A stretch of DNA of 53,760 nucleotides from JAVBQJ01 sp031549115 (GTDB lineage: Bacteria > Verrucomicrobiota > Lentisphaeria > Victivallales > Victivallaceae): NCBI GenBank assembly GCA_031549115.1, contig JAVBQJ010000052.1, positions 1 through 53,760 of the forward strand. The letters run 5' to 3'. Below the pieces are notes generated by a model. The model saw nothing but the letters and a program-made list of their open reading frames with translations, had not been told where the DNA came from and searched no databases. Position numbers and translations under genes: made by a program. The number at the start of each line of letters is the position of its first letter. Positions within the stretch are counted from its first letter, which is position 1. Shown here in pieces: positions 34,564-44,141 of the stretch.

Positions 34564-34617
34564 GTTCATCTTTATAGTAGAATCGTTCATGGAAAATCGA
34601 ACCTCTTGCAGGATAAT
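34564..34617 (+). promoter_or_regulatory. AraC-type operator and promoter of the pseudopilin/glycosidase unit
   Basis: GTTCAT (34564-34569) and GTTCAT (34585-34590) repeat with the same 15-base gap as at 23557-23583. Most of the gap is alike too (CTTTWTAGTARAW). A -10-like GATAAT (34612-34617) follows after 21 bases, the same distance as in the first site. It sits between the alpha-galactosidase and the pseudopilin gene and marks a second transcription unit in the same regulon. A leader of about 170 bases follows before the pseudopilin start. Confidence 0.72.
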
Positions 34618-34789
34618 ATATAGTGAAGAAAGCTTTTGTCGTTTATTGCCGGAAAAACCAAGGAGAATGAAATCGGAGACATTCGAATCGAACAGCAAAA
34701 CAGTCTGTTTTTTTTCAAAAAAGTTCATGTTTGCCAATGGAACCCGAAGTATCGAAAATGACACCAACCAAGTTGAGAGGAAGGGAAAG

Positions 34790-35515
34790 ATGAGAAAAAT
34801 TTTTACATTGATTGAGCTCCTCGTTGTGATCGCGATCATAGCCATTCTCGCCAGTATGCTGTTGCCGGCGTTGAGCAAGGCGCGGGCGGCGGCGCAGTCG
34901 GCCAAATGCGTCAGCAACTTGAAACAATGCGGTCTGGGACTGCTGATGTACGCCAACGATTCCGGAGACTGGATCGCGAACTCCAAGCAAAGCAGCACCG
35001 GCTTTGAGGCGCCGTGGCCGATCCTGCTGCGCGGGACCTACTCCTCCGGCAAATCGATGCGCTGCCCCATCGATCCGTCGACGGGCGACGCCGATACGGA
35101 TGCCGGTCACTGGGGCGGCTGGTACGGCATGTACAATCTCGGCCAGGACGATATGTACTCCTCCAAGACGGGCAAAATCGGCGACTTCGGTCAGTATGGG
35201 ATCAATGCCGGTTTGTCGTCGTTTTTTTTCGTCACCAAGTTGAATGCGCCGTCTTCGACGATTCTGGTCGCCGACAGTGCCCGTACTTCCGGGACACCTG
35301 CGGAAATCGGGATGGGCGGTTGGGTTTTCGGCACGACCAAAGTGCCGGATCAGTGCGGCAATTCGATGATCGCGTTGGCGCACTCCGATCGTGCCAATGT
35401 CCTGTCCTTCGACGGCCACGTCGAAAGCATGACCGACAAAGCTTTGAAGAAGACCGACAGCAATATCTTGAAAGCCTGCAAAAGCAACTATGCCGTGTAC
35501 GACATTGCCGATTGA
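34790..35515 (+). CDS. type II-like pseudopilin (prepilin N-terminal signal)
   Basis: A 241-residue protein. It starts MRKIFTLIELLVVIAIIAI, a prepilin cleavage/methylation signal and transmembrane helix with the fifth-position Glu. LLPALSKARAAAQSAKC and SNLKQCGLGLLMYANDSGDW follow, then a globular C-terminal domain ending in an AHSDRANVLSFDGHVES block. That last block is typical of the large pseudopilin family in Planctomycetes and Lentisphaerota. The residue before the Phe is Ile, not the usual Gly. The protein is probably exported to the inner membrane or envelope; its role next to glycosidases is unknown. AGAGGAAGGG upstream fixes the start. Confidence 0.85.
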   Translation: MRKIFTLIELLVVIAIIAILASMLLPALSKARAAAQSAKCVSNLKQCGLGLLMYANDSGDWIANSKQSSTGFEAPWPILLRGTYSSGKSMRCPIDPSTGDADTDAGHWGGWYGMYNLGQDDMYSSKTGKIGDFGQYGINAGLSSFFFVTKLNAPSSTILVADSARTSGTPAEIGMGGWVFGTTKVPDQCGNSMIALAHSDRANVLSFDGHVESMTDKALKKTDSNILKACKSNYAVYDIAD

Positions 35516-35601
35516 GCGTGTCGGCAAAACCGGAAGCCGGCTCGTGGCGAATCGGCTCCCGGTATCGGTGAACTTTTCAACCGCATGGATAGGAGCCGCT
35601 C

Positions 35602-38600
35602 ATGCGACGGCATTGGAACTATTTTTTATGCGCACTTGCGCTTGGCGCCCTTGGGAACACTTTTGCCGATGAAAAGTGGGCCTGGGCGGCAAACTGGACG
35701 CAGAATGGAGCCCTGATTACCGGCAGCGAAGGCGTTCAAAACAAACTTTTCCTGCAGGAAGCGGAGGAGCTCCGCGAATTCGAGTTTGAAGTGCAGATTA
35801 CCCCGCGCCAAGCCGATGTTCCGCAAAGCTGGAAGATTTGCGGCGTGGGGCTCGCCCAAAGTGACGACGCATTCTGGAGTCTGAATCTCGTCGAACAGCC
35901 GGAAGCGCTCGGCAACGGCCGCTTCATGGAGATGAAATTGCGCGTCAGCGGTGAAGAGGTGAATCAGAATCTGCCATGTCTGGCGTGGAGCAGTTTTCCA
36001 TGGGAATACCATACCGCCTACCAATTCAAACTCAAACTGGTGGATGAAAAAATTCTCGGCTGGATCTCCGACGGCAGCGGCCGCCTGGGCGAATTCGGTT
36101 TCGATCTGCGCTCCAGTCCGGTCCGGAGCGGAACGCCGTTTTTACGGGTCGACGGCGTTACGGCGGACTTCGCCCAACCGGAACTCCGGCAGAACCGCAC
36201 CCAGCTTTTGACCGATATCGATATCGCGTTGCAAATGGCGCACCCCATTCGCAACGTCGATCCGCAAATGCCGGAATATCCGCAAATCCGCCTCGAAAAC
36301 CGCAGCAGTGCGCCGCGCAATGTTGAAGTGCAACTCAAGCTCGAAGACTATTCCGGCAATGTGCAATCGGATGCGCTCACACTGGAACTGGCGCCGCGCC
36401 TGAGTCACACTGTGGAGTTGCCGTGGCAGCCGGAAAAACTCGGCGCTTACTATCTCTATTACCGGATTTACGATGCCGCCGCCAATGCCGCCAAAGAGGG
36501 GCGCCTTTCCTTCACGGTCATGACGCCGCTGCCGTTTGCCCGGAAAGCCGGGGATTTCCGTTTCGGCGTCTGTTCGCATATCGTCGAAGCGAAAAAACCG
36601 CTCCGGGAGGCGGAGTATGAAGCGCTGGCGGAGTCGATGAGCGGAGCGGATTTCGTGCGCGAAGCGTTGCCGTGGGTCTTTTTTCAACCGGAAAAAGAAA
36701 TGTTCGACACGACCACCTGGGACACGTACGATGCGATTTTTGCCGCGCACAACGTCGAACAAATGCATGTGATCGGCTACACCCCGCTCTGGGCGATCGC
36801 CAAAGGCTATAAGCCGCGCTACCAGGTCCCCGGCTGCGATGAAACCACCACCCACTATGCGCTGCCGGATTATGACGCGTATGAAAACTTCGTCAAGCTT
36901 CTCGCGGCAAGTACCAAAGGGCGTGTCACTTATTTCGAGCCGTGGAATGAACCGGATATCAATTTCTTTTCCAACTTCACCACCGAAGAGTATTTCGAGC
37001 TGCAAAAACGCGCCTATCGCGGCATCAAAGCGGGCAACCCCGACGCTCAGGTCATGACCGGCGGCTTCGCCGGGCTGCATCTTACGCCGGAAAAATACGA
37101 TATCGTCCAGCGCACCGCGCAGGAAATGCGCGACTATTTCGACGTCTTTACCATTCATTTGCACGGCACGTTCGAAAGCTATCGCGCGCAAATTCCGCAA
37201 ATGCTCGAATGGCTGAAGCGCGGCGACGGTTCCATTGCCCCGTGGTATCCGCACGAAACCGGCATGCCCGCGCTCGGCGGCATCGAAGCGGAACGCCGCC
37301 AGGCGCGAACACTGTTCAAAAAACTGTTGTACAGCTGGGCCAACGGCGCCGTCGGTTACAGCTGGTACGATTTGCGCGACGACGGCACGGACCCTTACAG
37401 TACCGAGCATACGTTTGGTTTGATTACGATGGATTTTCAGCCGAAATTTGTTTTTTCGACCTTTCATATGCTGGCGCGAACCCTGCAAGGCGCCCGGTTC
37501 AAGCGGACGCTTGCGGATGACGGCCGGGTATTCTGTTATTTGTTTGCCCAAGGCGATGCGCTGCTGATTCCGGCATGGACGGAGAGCGGCAAAGCCCTCC
37601 TCGCGTTCCGTACCGACGCGACTGCGGTCGAGAGCATCGATCTGATGGGAAATGCCACCGCGTTGCCCGTCGAGAATGGCCATGTGACGCTCAACTGCAA
37701 CACCGAACCGCAAATCATTCGCCTGAATAAAGCAAGCGGTTTTGCCTTTTCCGGCGATATGATCAAATTCCGCACGGAAGTCATCTATCTGCCCGGCGCG
37801 GAAAATAGGCAGACCCTCGAGGTGTACAATCCGTTTGCCGAAGCGCGGACGCTGACGCTCGAACTTGACGGGCAGCGCACGGCAACGCGTCTGCAATCCG
37901 GAGAAACCCAGGCGGTGGAAGTGGCGTTGCCGGAGTTGACCGCGGATGCCGGTGAGTTGGAAATCTCCTATCGCTGGGATGACGCGCCGCCGGCCACGGT
38001 AAAATTTGCCGTGACCCGGGCGCTTCCGGTCGCCGCCGCGGCGCATGAAGCGCCGGATTTCGTACTCGATGACGAAACGCAGATCTGCGTGCTTGTGCCC
38101 TATGATCCGAGCCGCGAACACTTGACCTGGCATGGCGCGGATGACCTCTCCGGGAAATTCTGGCTTCACCTCGCGGAGGATCAGTTGATTTTGCGCGGCG
38201 AAGTCGTCGACGATGTGCATGTGCAACGATATACCGGCCCGGATATCTGGCAATCGGACAGCATCCAATATATCTTTGCCTTTGCCGGGCAGCAGGGCTT
38301 TTTCGAGTTCGGTTTCGCACGCGGGGAGGAACAGGAGTCGGCCTTCATCTGGAACAAACCCGGAGAGGCGGGGTTGACACTTGACGATATGACATACAAA
38401 ATCGTTCGCGAAGGCAACCGCACCATATATGATGTCGCCATACCGTTGGCGAAGCTGGATGTCGACCGTGAGCGCTTGCGCCGGGGTTTTCGTTTCAATG
38501 TCCTGATCAACGACGATGACGGCGCCGGACGCAAGAACGGGCTCTATGCCGCGCCGGGCATGGGCAACGATCAGGATACGAGCCGGTTCCCGGTGATCGT

Positions 38601-38610
38601 CATAGAGTAA
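35602..38610 (+). CDS. secreted clan GH-A glycoside hydrolase with C-terminal CBM9-like domain
   Basis: A 1002-residue protein. A signal peptide is visible (MRRHWNYFLCALALGALGNT, cleavage after FA). The N-terminal beta domains lead to a TIM barrel (about 320-640). The barrel has acid/base E450 in YFEPWNEPDI and nucleophile E552 in YPHETGMPA, the arrangement of clan A families such as GH5, GH39 or GH30-like enzymes. The last 190 residues (FWLHLAEDQLILRGEVVDD, DIWQSDSIQYIF) resemble a CBM9-type carbohydrate-binding domain. The polysaccharide substrate is unknown. AGGAG six bases upstream sets the start. It follows the pseudopilin gene and precedes the sodium symporter. Confidence 0.82.
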   Translation: MRRHWNYFLCALALGALGNTFADEKWAWAANWTQNGALITGSEGVQNKLFLQEAEELREFEFEVQITPRQADVPQSWKICGVGLAQSDDAFWSLNLVEQPEALGNGRFMEMKLRVSGEEVNQNLPCLAWSSFPWEYHTAYQFKLKLVDEKILGWISDGSGRLGEFGFDLRSSPVRSGTPFLRVDGVTADFAQPELRQNRTQLLTDIDIALQMAHPIRNVDPQMPEYPQIRLENRSSAPRNVEVQLKLEDYSGNVQSDALTLELAPRLSHTVELPWQPEKLGAYYLYYRIYDAAANAAKEGRLSFTVMTPLPFARKAGDFRFGVCSHIVEAKKPLREAEYEALAESMSGADFVREALPWVFFQPEKEMFDTTTWDTYDAIFAAHNVEQMHVIGYTPLWAIAKGYKPRYQVPGCDETTTHYALPDYDAYENFVKLLAASTKGRVTYFEPWNEPDINFFSNFTTEEYFELQKRAYRGIKAGNPDAQVMTGGFAGLHLTPEKYDIVQRTAQEMRDYFDVFTIHLHGTFESYRAQIPQMLEWLKRGDGSIAPWYPHETGMPALGGIEAERRQARTLFKKLLYSWANGAVGYSWYDLRDDGTDPYSTEHTFGLITMDFQPKFVFSTFHMLARTLQGARFKRTLADDGRVFCYLFAQGDALLIPAWTESGKALLAFRTDATAVESIDLMGNATALPVENGHVTLNCNTEPQIIRLNKASGFAFSGDMIKFRTEVIYLPGAENRQTLEVYNPFAEARTLTLELDGQRTATRLQSGETQAVEVALPELTADAGELEISYRWDDAPPATVKFAVTRALPVAAAAHEAPDFVLDDETQICVLVPYDPSREHLTWHGADDLSGKFWLHLAEDQLILRGEVVDDVHVQRYTGPDIWQSDSIQYIFAFAGQQGFFEFGFARGEEQESAFIWNKPGEAGLTLDDMTYKIVREGNRTIYDVAIPLAKLDVDRERLRRGFRFNVLINDDDGAGRKNGLYAAPGMGNDQDTSRFPVIVIE

Positions 38611-38636
38611 AATAAAAAATTCAGCGGGAAAAAAGC

Positions 38637-40913
38637 ATGCATTGGGTAGATTGGCTGATCGTTATCGTTCCTCTTACACTTATCGTCGGCCTGGCGATTT
38701 ATGCCAGGCGCTATGCGCGCGGGATTGTCGATTTTCTCGCCGCCGGGCGCGTGGCGGGGCGCTATGTCATGTCGGTGGGGGATATGACCGTGGGGCTGTC
38801 GGTCATCGTTTTGATCGCGGGGGCGGAACAGAACTATCAAACCGGCTTCGGGGTGGTCTTCTGGAACAACATTGTCGCGCCGATCGGCATTGTCCTGGCG
38901 CTGACCGGCTATTGCACGTACCGCTGGCGTGAGACGCGCTGTCTCTCCAAAGGGCAATTCATCGAATTGCGCTACGGGAGTAAATTTTTCCGTATCGTTA
39001 CGGCGGCCGTCAGTTCGCTTGCCGAGATGGTGACCAACGCCATCGGCCCGGCGCTTGCGGCGAACTTCTTCATTTACTATCTGGGGCTGCCGCACCGGGT
39101 GATGATCGGCGGGATCAGTCTGCCCTGCTATGCGATTATCGTCACGCTCTGCCTGGCGCTGTCGCTGACCGTCATCTGGCCGGGCGGGCGGATTTCACTG
39201 TTGATTACGGACTGCTTTCAAGGGTTGCTGTGCTACCCGATTTTCGTGATTATCGTCGGCTTTATCCTGTTGAAGTTCTCCTGGGATATCGATATTGCCC
39301 CGGCGTTGAGCGCGCGGGCGGCGAATGAAAGCTTTCTCGATCCGTATGACATTGCGCAACTGCGTGATTTCAACGTGTTTGCATTGATGGTGACGCTGGT
39401 CAGTACGATCATGAACCGCGCCAGCTGGATGGGCAACGATACGACCAACGCCGGCCGCGATCCGCATGAACAGAAAATGGCCGGAATTCTCGGGTCATGG
39501 CGCAACGGTTTCGCTTATGTGATGGTTCTGATGGTTGCCGTGATCGTTATTGTATTCATGAACAGCGGCAATTTCGCGACGCATGGAGACGCCAACCGGT
39601 TTCAGGTCACCAATAACGAGGTACGAAAATACCTTTCCGAACGCGTCATAACGGAAGTGGTCGCCGACGAGGCGGCACAGCAGCGCATTATCGCGAAGGT
39701 CAATCGCATTCCCGATCAGGTGCATCGCATCGGCATCGATCCGGCGTTGTCGCAAAACAACAACCTCGATACGGTCTACTTCGATACCGTGCGCAATGAA
39801 CTCGGCGATTCGCCGCAGGAGCGTTATCAATATCAGCAATACCGGACGTTGTTTCAACAGATGATGATGCCGTCGGTGCTCAATAAGATTCTGCCGGCCG
39901 GCTTGTTCGGACTCTTTTGCCTGCTGATGGTCATGCTGCTGATTTCGACCGACAGCAGCCGCATATTCAATGCGTCCGGGTGCATTGCGCAGGATATTAT
40001 CCTGCCGTTTTACAAAGGGCGTCTGACGACGAAAAAGCATCTTTTGCTTTTGCGCCTTTCGTCGCTGGCGGTGACGGTGTTCTTCTTTGTGGTGGCGCTC
40101 TTTTTTGCGCAATTGGATTACATCAATATGTTTGTGACGATCATGTGCGCGTTGTGGCTGGGGGGAGCCGGGCCGATCATGATTTTCGGACTCTATACCC
40201 GCTTCGGCAACCTTACCGGGGCGTGGTGTGCGATTATTTTCGGCTCCGGGACCTCGCTCCTGGGGTTGATTTTTCAGCGCAACTGGGCGTTGAGCATTTA
40301 CCCGTGGCTGGAGCGGATGAATTGGGTCGAAACCTTGAACGGCGGTCTGCTGTGGATTTCTTCGCCGCTGGATCCGTGGATTCACTGGGAGATGGATCCG
40401 GTGAAATTCCCGATCAATTCATTTGAAATCTTCTTTATTTCGATGGTTCTTGCCATCGGCAGTTATATTATCGGCTCGTATTTGACCTACAAGCCGTATG
40501 ATCTGGATAAATTGCTGCATCGCGGCCAATACAGCGACGGGCATGAAGCGCCGCCGGAACCGTGGAGCTGGCGCACCCTGATGAACAAGCTGGTCTCGAT
40601 CACGCCGGACTACACTCTGGGTGACAAGGTGATCACCTGGGCGTTGTTTGTGCACTCATTCATTTACACCTTCGGCATGACTTTTGTGGCGGTGATTGTC
40701 TGGAACATGATTTCGCCGTGGCCGTTGCAGTGGTGGAGCAACTACTTTTATATCACTTCCCTGGTGATTCCGGGGATTATCGGACTGATTTCGACGGTAT
40801 GGTTCATGTGGGGCGGGATCGTCGATACGCGGCGTTTGTTCATTGACCTGGCCGCGCGGCAGGACGACCCGGAAGACAACGGCCAGGTCGAACCGGAAAA
40901 CGCCGGGAAATGA
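38637..40913 (+). CDS. SSS-family sodium:solute symporter
   Basis: A 758-residue membrane protein with roughly 13-15 hydrophobic spans, starting WVDWLIVIVPLTLIVGLAIYA. An SSS hallmark is seen in the first spans (DFLAAGRVAGRYVMSVGDM) and in MLLISTDSSRIFNASG. It should import a sugar or small organic solute with sodium. An unusual hydrophilic segment of about 90 residues (about 310-410, THGDANRFQVTNN to QYQQYRTLFQ) is inserted between spans. Its position between two glycosidases points to uptake of their products. Its stop overlaps the following gene's alternative ATG. Confidence 0.85.
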   Translation: MHWVDWLIVIVPLTLIVGLAIYARRYARGIVDFLAAGRVAGRYVMSVGDMTVGLSVIVLIAGAEQNYQTGFGVVFWNNIVAPIGIVLALTGYCTYRWRETRCLSKGQFIELRYGSKFFRIVTAAVSSLAEMVTNAIGPALAANFFIYYLGLPHRVMIGGISLPCYAIIVTLCLALSLTVIWPGGRISLLITDCFQGLLCYPIFVIIVGFILLKFSWDIDIAPALSARAANESFLDPYDIAQLRDFNVFALMVTLVSTIMNRASWMGNDTTNAGRDPHEQKMAGILGSWRNGFAYVMVLMVAVIVIVFMNSGNFATHGDANRFQVTNNEVRKYLSERVITEVVADEAAQQRIIAKVNRIPDQVHRIGIDPALSQNNNLDTVYFDTVRNELGDSPQERYQYQQYRTLFQQMMMPSVLNKILPAGLFGLFCLLMVMLLISTDSSRIFNASGCIAQDIILPFYKGRLTTKKHLLLLRLSSLAVTVFFFVVALFFAQLDYINMFVTIMCALWLGGAGPIMIFGLYTRFGNLTGAWCAIIFGSGTSLLGLIFQRNWALSIYPWLERMNWVETLNGGLLWISSPLDPWIHWEMDPVKFPINSFEIFFISMVLAIGSYIIGSYLTYKPYDLDKLLHRGQYSDGHEAPPEPWSWRTLMNKLVSITPDYTLGDKVITWALFVHSFIYTFGMTFVAVIVWNMISPWPLQWWSNYFYITSLVIPGIIGLISTVWFMWGGIVDTRRLFIDLAARQDDPEDNGQVEPENAGK

Positions 40914-40924
40914 TGGAGTCTCGT

Positions 40925-43900
40925 ATGCCTTTTGATAAATTCGATATCCCGAATGACCAGCGCCCGATTCCATTTTGGAGCTGGAACGACCAGCTTGATG
41001 TGGAGGAGCTGCGTATACAAGTGCGCGCGATGCATGCGGCCGGTTTCGGCGGTTTTTTCATGCATGCGCGCGCGGGGCTGCGCACCGAATACTTATCCCC
41101 GGCGTGGCTGGCGTGCATTGAGGCGTGCCTGGAGGAGGCGGAAAAATGCGGCATGGACGCCTGGCTCTATGACGAAAACGGCTATCCCAGCGGCTTCGGC
41201 GGCGGTCTGGTCAACGGCCTCGGCAGCGATTTTCAACAAAAAATTCTGCGCTTTGAGCGCGGTTGCGTTGCCGGTCTCGGCCGGGAGAATACGATTGCCT
41301 ATTATACTGCGGACGGCACGTTTCTGGGGCGGACGCCGCCGGATACGGGCGCCGAGGTACTGCGGATTTTTTATGAAATCAATGCCTATTACACCGACAA
41401 TTTGAATCCGGCTTCGGCACGGGAATTTTTGCGCGTGACGCATGATTTTTATATTCAACATTTGCCCGCGCATCTGCTGAAGCGCGTGAAAGGGGTCTTC
41501 TGCGATGAACCGCAACTGACGCGCAACGCCATCCCGTGGTCCCTGGTTCTGGAGGCGGCATATCAAGAAGCGTATGCGCGCGAGCTGGTCTTGGAGCTGC
41601 CGCAGCTTTTCCGGGGCGGCGCGGAAAGTGCGCCGACACGCATCCGCTTCTGGAAGTTGGTGACGAAATTATTCGATCGGAATTTCTTCCAGCCGATTTA
41701 CCAGTGGTGTGAGGAGCATCATTGGCAGCTGGCCGGCCATCTTTTGCAGGAGGAGGATTGCCAGACGCAAATCTGCTGCAATGGCTCCGGTATGGCGCAT
41801 TACCGTTATTTTCAGCTGCCGGGGATGGATCATCTGCTTCGCCGCGCGCCGCACCCGGTGGCGATGACGCAGGTTTTTTCCGTGGCCGAACAGTATGGCA
41901 AAAAGCAGATCCTTGGCGAGAGCTTTGCCCTCTGCGGCTGGAATTTGAATTTTTCCGGCATGTGCTGGATTTTTCAGCAGCAGCTCGTGCATGGCGTTAA
42001 TGTGCTGTGCCATCACTTATTGGATTACTCTTTGCGCGGACAGCGTAAACGCGACTGTCCCGGCTCATGGTTCCGGCACCAGCCGTGGTGGGGGGATTTC
42101 CGGCGGGTCAATGATTACTTCGCGCGGGTCGGCGCCATGCTGAGCGCAGGCCGCGCGGAGACGCGCGTGGCCGTATTGCATCCGATTGCAACGGCGTGGC
42201 AGCTTTATGAGGGATGTGACGATCATCCGCAAATCATTCGTTACAGCGCCGCGCAGGAACGCCTGACCCGGGAACTGGATTCGCTGCAAATCGCGCATCA
42301 TTACGCCGACGAACAGATTCTCGAAGAGAGTGGATCGATTGACGGCAAATGCCTGCGCATCGGCGAATGCGTTTATGAGGTGCTGATAATTCCGCCAATT
42401 GCCGGTCTCGGTGCCGCCACGCTGGCGCTTTTGCGTCAGCTTCAACATGCGGGCGGTACGATTTATGTCGTGCGCAACATAATTGAACCGCAACGCTTTG
42501 CCATTGACGGCGAAGCTGCCGCGCCGGAGGTGGCGAAGTGGTTCCGCGCGTTGCCGCACTGTGCGCATGAACAAGCGGCCGCCGCCGCCGTGGCGGAGCT
42601 GTTTCCCGAACGGGTACGGATTGTCGAAAACGGCGTTCCGGCCCAATGGATTCAGAGCTGTTTCCGGGAATTCAGTGGAAATGGGCGCGAAAGGTTCTAC
42701 TTTCTGGTCAACGTCTCGGATCGGGAGCTTTGTCAAGCGCAAGTATCTTTGCCGCGGAGCGGAAGTTGTGTCGAAGTCATCGATCATGACGATGGCGGGC
42801 TTCGCCGACTGCGCCGGGTGAACGTGGAAAAAGACCGGCTCGTTTTCGATTACACCTTTTCGCCCGGGGAGGCGCTGGCGCTCTGGGTTTCGTCGCGGAG
42901 CGGCGGACCGGAAGATGAGTTGGCGGCGGATGCGCTGGCCCAACCGGTATTGAAGCGGTTGCCGGACTCTTTTGCGCTGGTCGAACCGCCGGAAAATCTG
43001 TTGACACTGGATTTTTGCCATTGCCGGGTGGATGGGGCGGATTGGGGACGAATTGACTTGCGGACGCTGCAAAATCAACTTCTGGCGTTGCACAAAGAGT
43101 GCGATGTGGAATTGAACTTTGCCTTTACGGCGGCGGACGATTTTGATTTGCAGACGCCGCTGCAAGTGCTGGTGGAAAGCCCGGAAAAGTATCAATTCCG
43201 TTTGAACGGGAACGCGTTTCCGGCACGGGACCAGGGATATGGCTTCGACCCGGCATTTCGCCGAATTGCTTTGCCCGGCCATCTCCGGCGCGGCGAAAAC
43301 CACCTGGTCATGCAGACGCGTTTTTGGCAGGCACCCGAGGTTTACGCCGCGTTGGAGCGGGCGAAACGTTTTGAAACCGAGTGCAATAAGCTTTCGTTTG
43401 ATTGCGAACTCGAAAGCATCTATTTGTGCGGCGATTTTTCAGTTCGCCATACCGGGGGAATCGAACAGCTCGACCGCGGCGCGGTGCGTTTCAACGGGGA
43501 TTTTGCGCTTGCGGGGTCATTGTGTGGAAGAACGCTTTCGGGCGCGGATCTTACCATGGCCGGGTTCCCGTTTTTTGCGGGCAAGCTGCAGCTCCGGCAA
43601 ACGTTTCACCTGACCGAAACGGAGCTTGAAGAACTCTCGTTTCTGCGTTTTTCATTACGCGGCTTTAATTCATGCGAAGTTAAAATCAATGGACAAAAGG
43701 CGGGATTTTTGTACGCGCCGCCACTGGCTTTGCCGATTCAGAAGTTTTGCCGGACAGGAGATAATATACTGGAATTGCAGTTTACCGCTTCGCTGCGTAA
43801 TCTGCTTGGACCTCATCACCTCGCCGAAGGGGAGAGCTATGCGGTCGGCATGTTTTCCTTCAACCGTCACACCAACGTTATCGGTGTTGTCGCAGAACCG

Positions 43901-43963
43901 TTTCATGAAGGGTATTGCTGTATCGGCAACGGTATTACGGCACTGGAGCTCTGCAAACGATAA
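40925..43963 (+). CDS. large GH106-like glycoside hydrolase
   Basis: A 1012-residue protein without signal peptide. It opens RPIPFWSWNDQLDVEELRI, then GFGGFFMHARAGL, LYDENGYPSGFGGG and VKGVFCDEPQL, the pattern of large hydrolases related to GH106 alpha-L-rhamnosidases. Acidic residues in YDENG and FCDEP are candidate catalytic or metal-binding groups. The C-terminus contains jelly-roll domains of the GH2-like sugar-binding type (LRQTFHLTE, EVKINGQKAGFLYAPP). ATG 40925 is preferred, since GGAG lies six bases upstream; ATG 40910 overlaps the symporter stop but is less well placed. Rhamnosidase activity is an inference from the family relation. Confidence 0.75.
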   Translation: MPFDKFDIPNDQRPIPFWSWNDQLDVEELRIQVRAMHAAGFGGFFMHARAGLRTEYLSPAWLACIEACLEEAEKCGMDAWLYDENGYPSGFGGGLVNGLGSDFQQKILRFERGCVAGLGRENTIAYYTADGTFLGRTPPDTGAEVLRIFYEINAYYTDNLNPASAREFLRVTHDFYIQHLPAHLLKRVKGVFCDEPQLTRNAIPWSLVLEAAYQEAYARELVLELPQLFRGGAESAPTRIRFWKLVTKLFDRNFFQPIYQWCEEHHWQLAGHLLQEEDCQTQICCNGSGMAHYRYFQLPGMDHLLRRAPHPVAMTQVFSVAEQYGKKQILGESFALCGWNLNFSGMCWIFQQQLVHGVNVLCHHLLDYSLRGQRKRDCPGSWFRHQPWWGDFRRVNDYFARVGAMLSAGRAETRVAVLHPIATAWQLYEGCDDHPQIIRYSAAQERLTRELDSLQIAHHYADEQILEESGSIDGKCLRIGECVYEVLIIPPIAGLGAATLALLRQLQHAGGTIYVVRNIIEPQRFAIDGEAAAPEVAKWFRALPHCAHEQAAAAAVAELFPERVRIVENGVPAQWIQSCFREFSGNGRERFYFLVNVSDRELCQAQVSLPRSGSCVEVIDHDDGGLRRLRRVNVEKDRLVFDYTFSPGEALALWVSSRSGGPEDELAADALAQPVLKRLPDSFALVEPPENLLTLDFCHCRVDGADWGRIDLRTLQNQLLALHKECDVELNFAFTAADDFDLQTPLQVLVESPEKYQFRLNGNAFPARDQGYGFDPAFRRIALPGHLRRGENHLVMQTRFWQAPEVYAALERAKRFETECNKLSFDCELESIYLCGDFSVRHTGGIEQLDRGAVRFNGDFALAGSLCGRTLSGADLTMAGFPFFAGKLQLRQTFHLTETELEELSFLRFSLRGFNSCEVKINGQKAGFLYAPPLALPIQKFCRTGDNILELQFTASLRNLLGPHHLAEGESYAVGMFSFNRHTNVIGVVAEPFHEGYCCIGNGITALELCKR

Positions 43964-44101
43964 ATTCCGTGTCGCGCCAGAGCGTTTGCACCAATGGGCG
44001 CAAATGGCGGTGCAAGTGGCGCAGGAGGTGGGGTGACTCCTGTTTGTCGGCGTGACGCAGCAGTACCGCAAAACCTTGGATGGTTGCTGCATTGGCACCT
44101 C

Positions 44102-44129
44102 GATTTCTCCACCGGACGGTGGAGAAATC
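44102..44129. terminator. bidirectional stem-loop between convergent genes
   Basis: GATTTCTCCACC (44102-44113) and GGTGGAGAAATC (44118-44129) are perfect complements around a GGAC tetraloop. The element lies between the converging hydrolase and mannosidase genes and probably ends both transcripts, although U-tracts are weak. Confidence 0.65.
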
Positions 44130-44141
44130 CATAGAATGCCG

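Noticed and set aside
34719..34740. Third GTTCAT word near the pseudopilin gene
   Set aside because: No partner repeat at 21 bases; single six-base words occur by chance.
36142..38268. Long open antisense frame (about 700 codons) opposite the clan-A glycosidase
   Set aside because: Same reason: compositional shadow of a well-supported gene.
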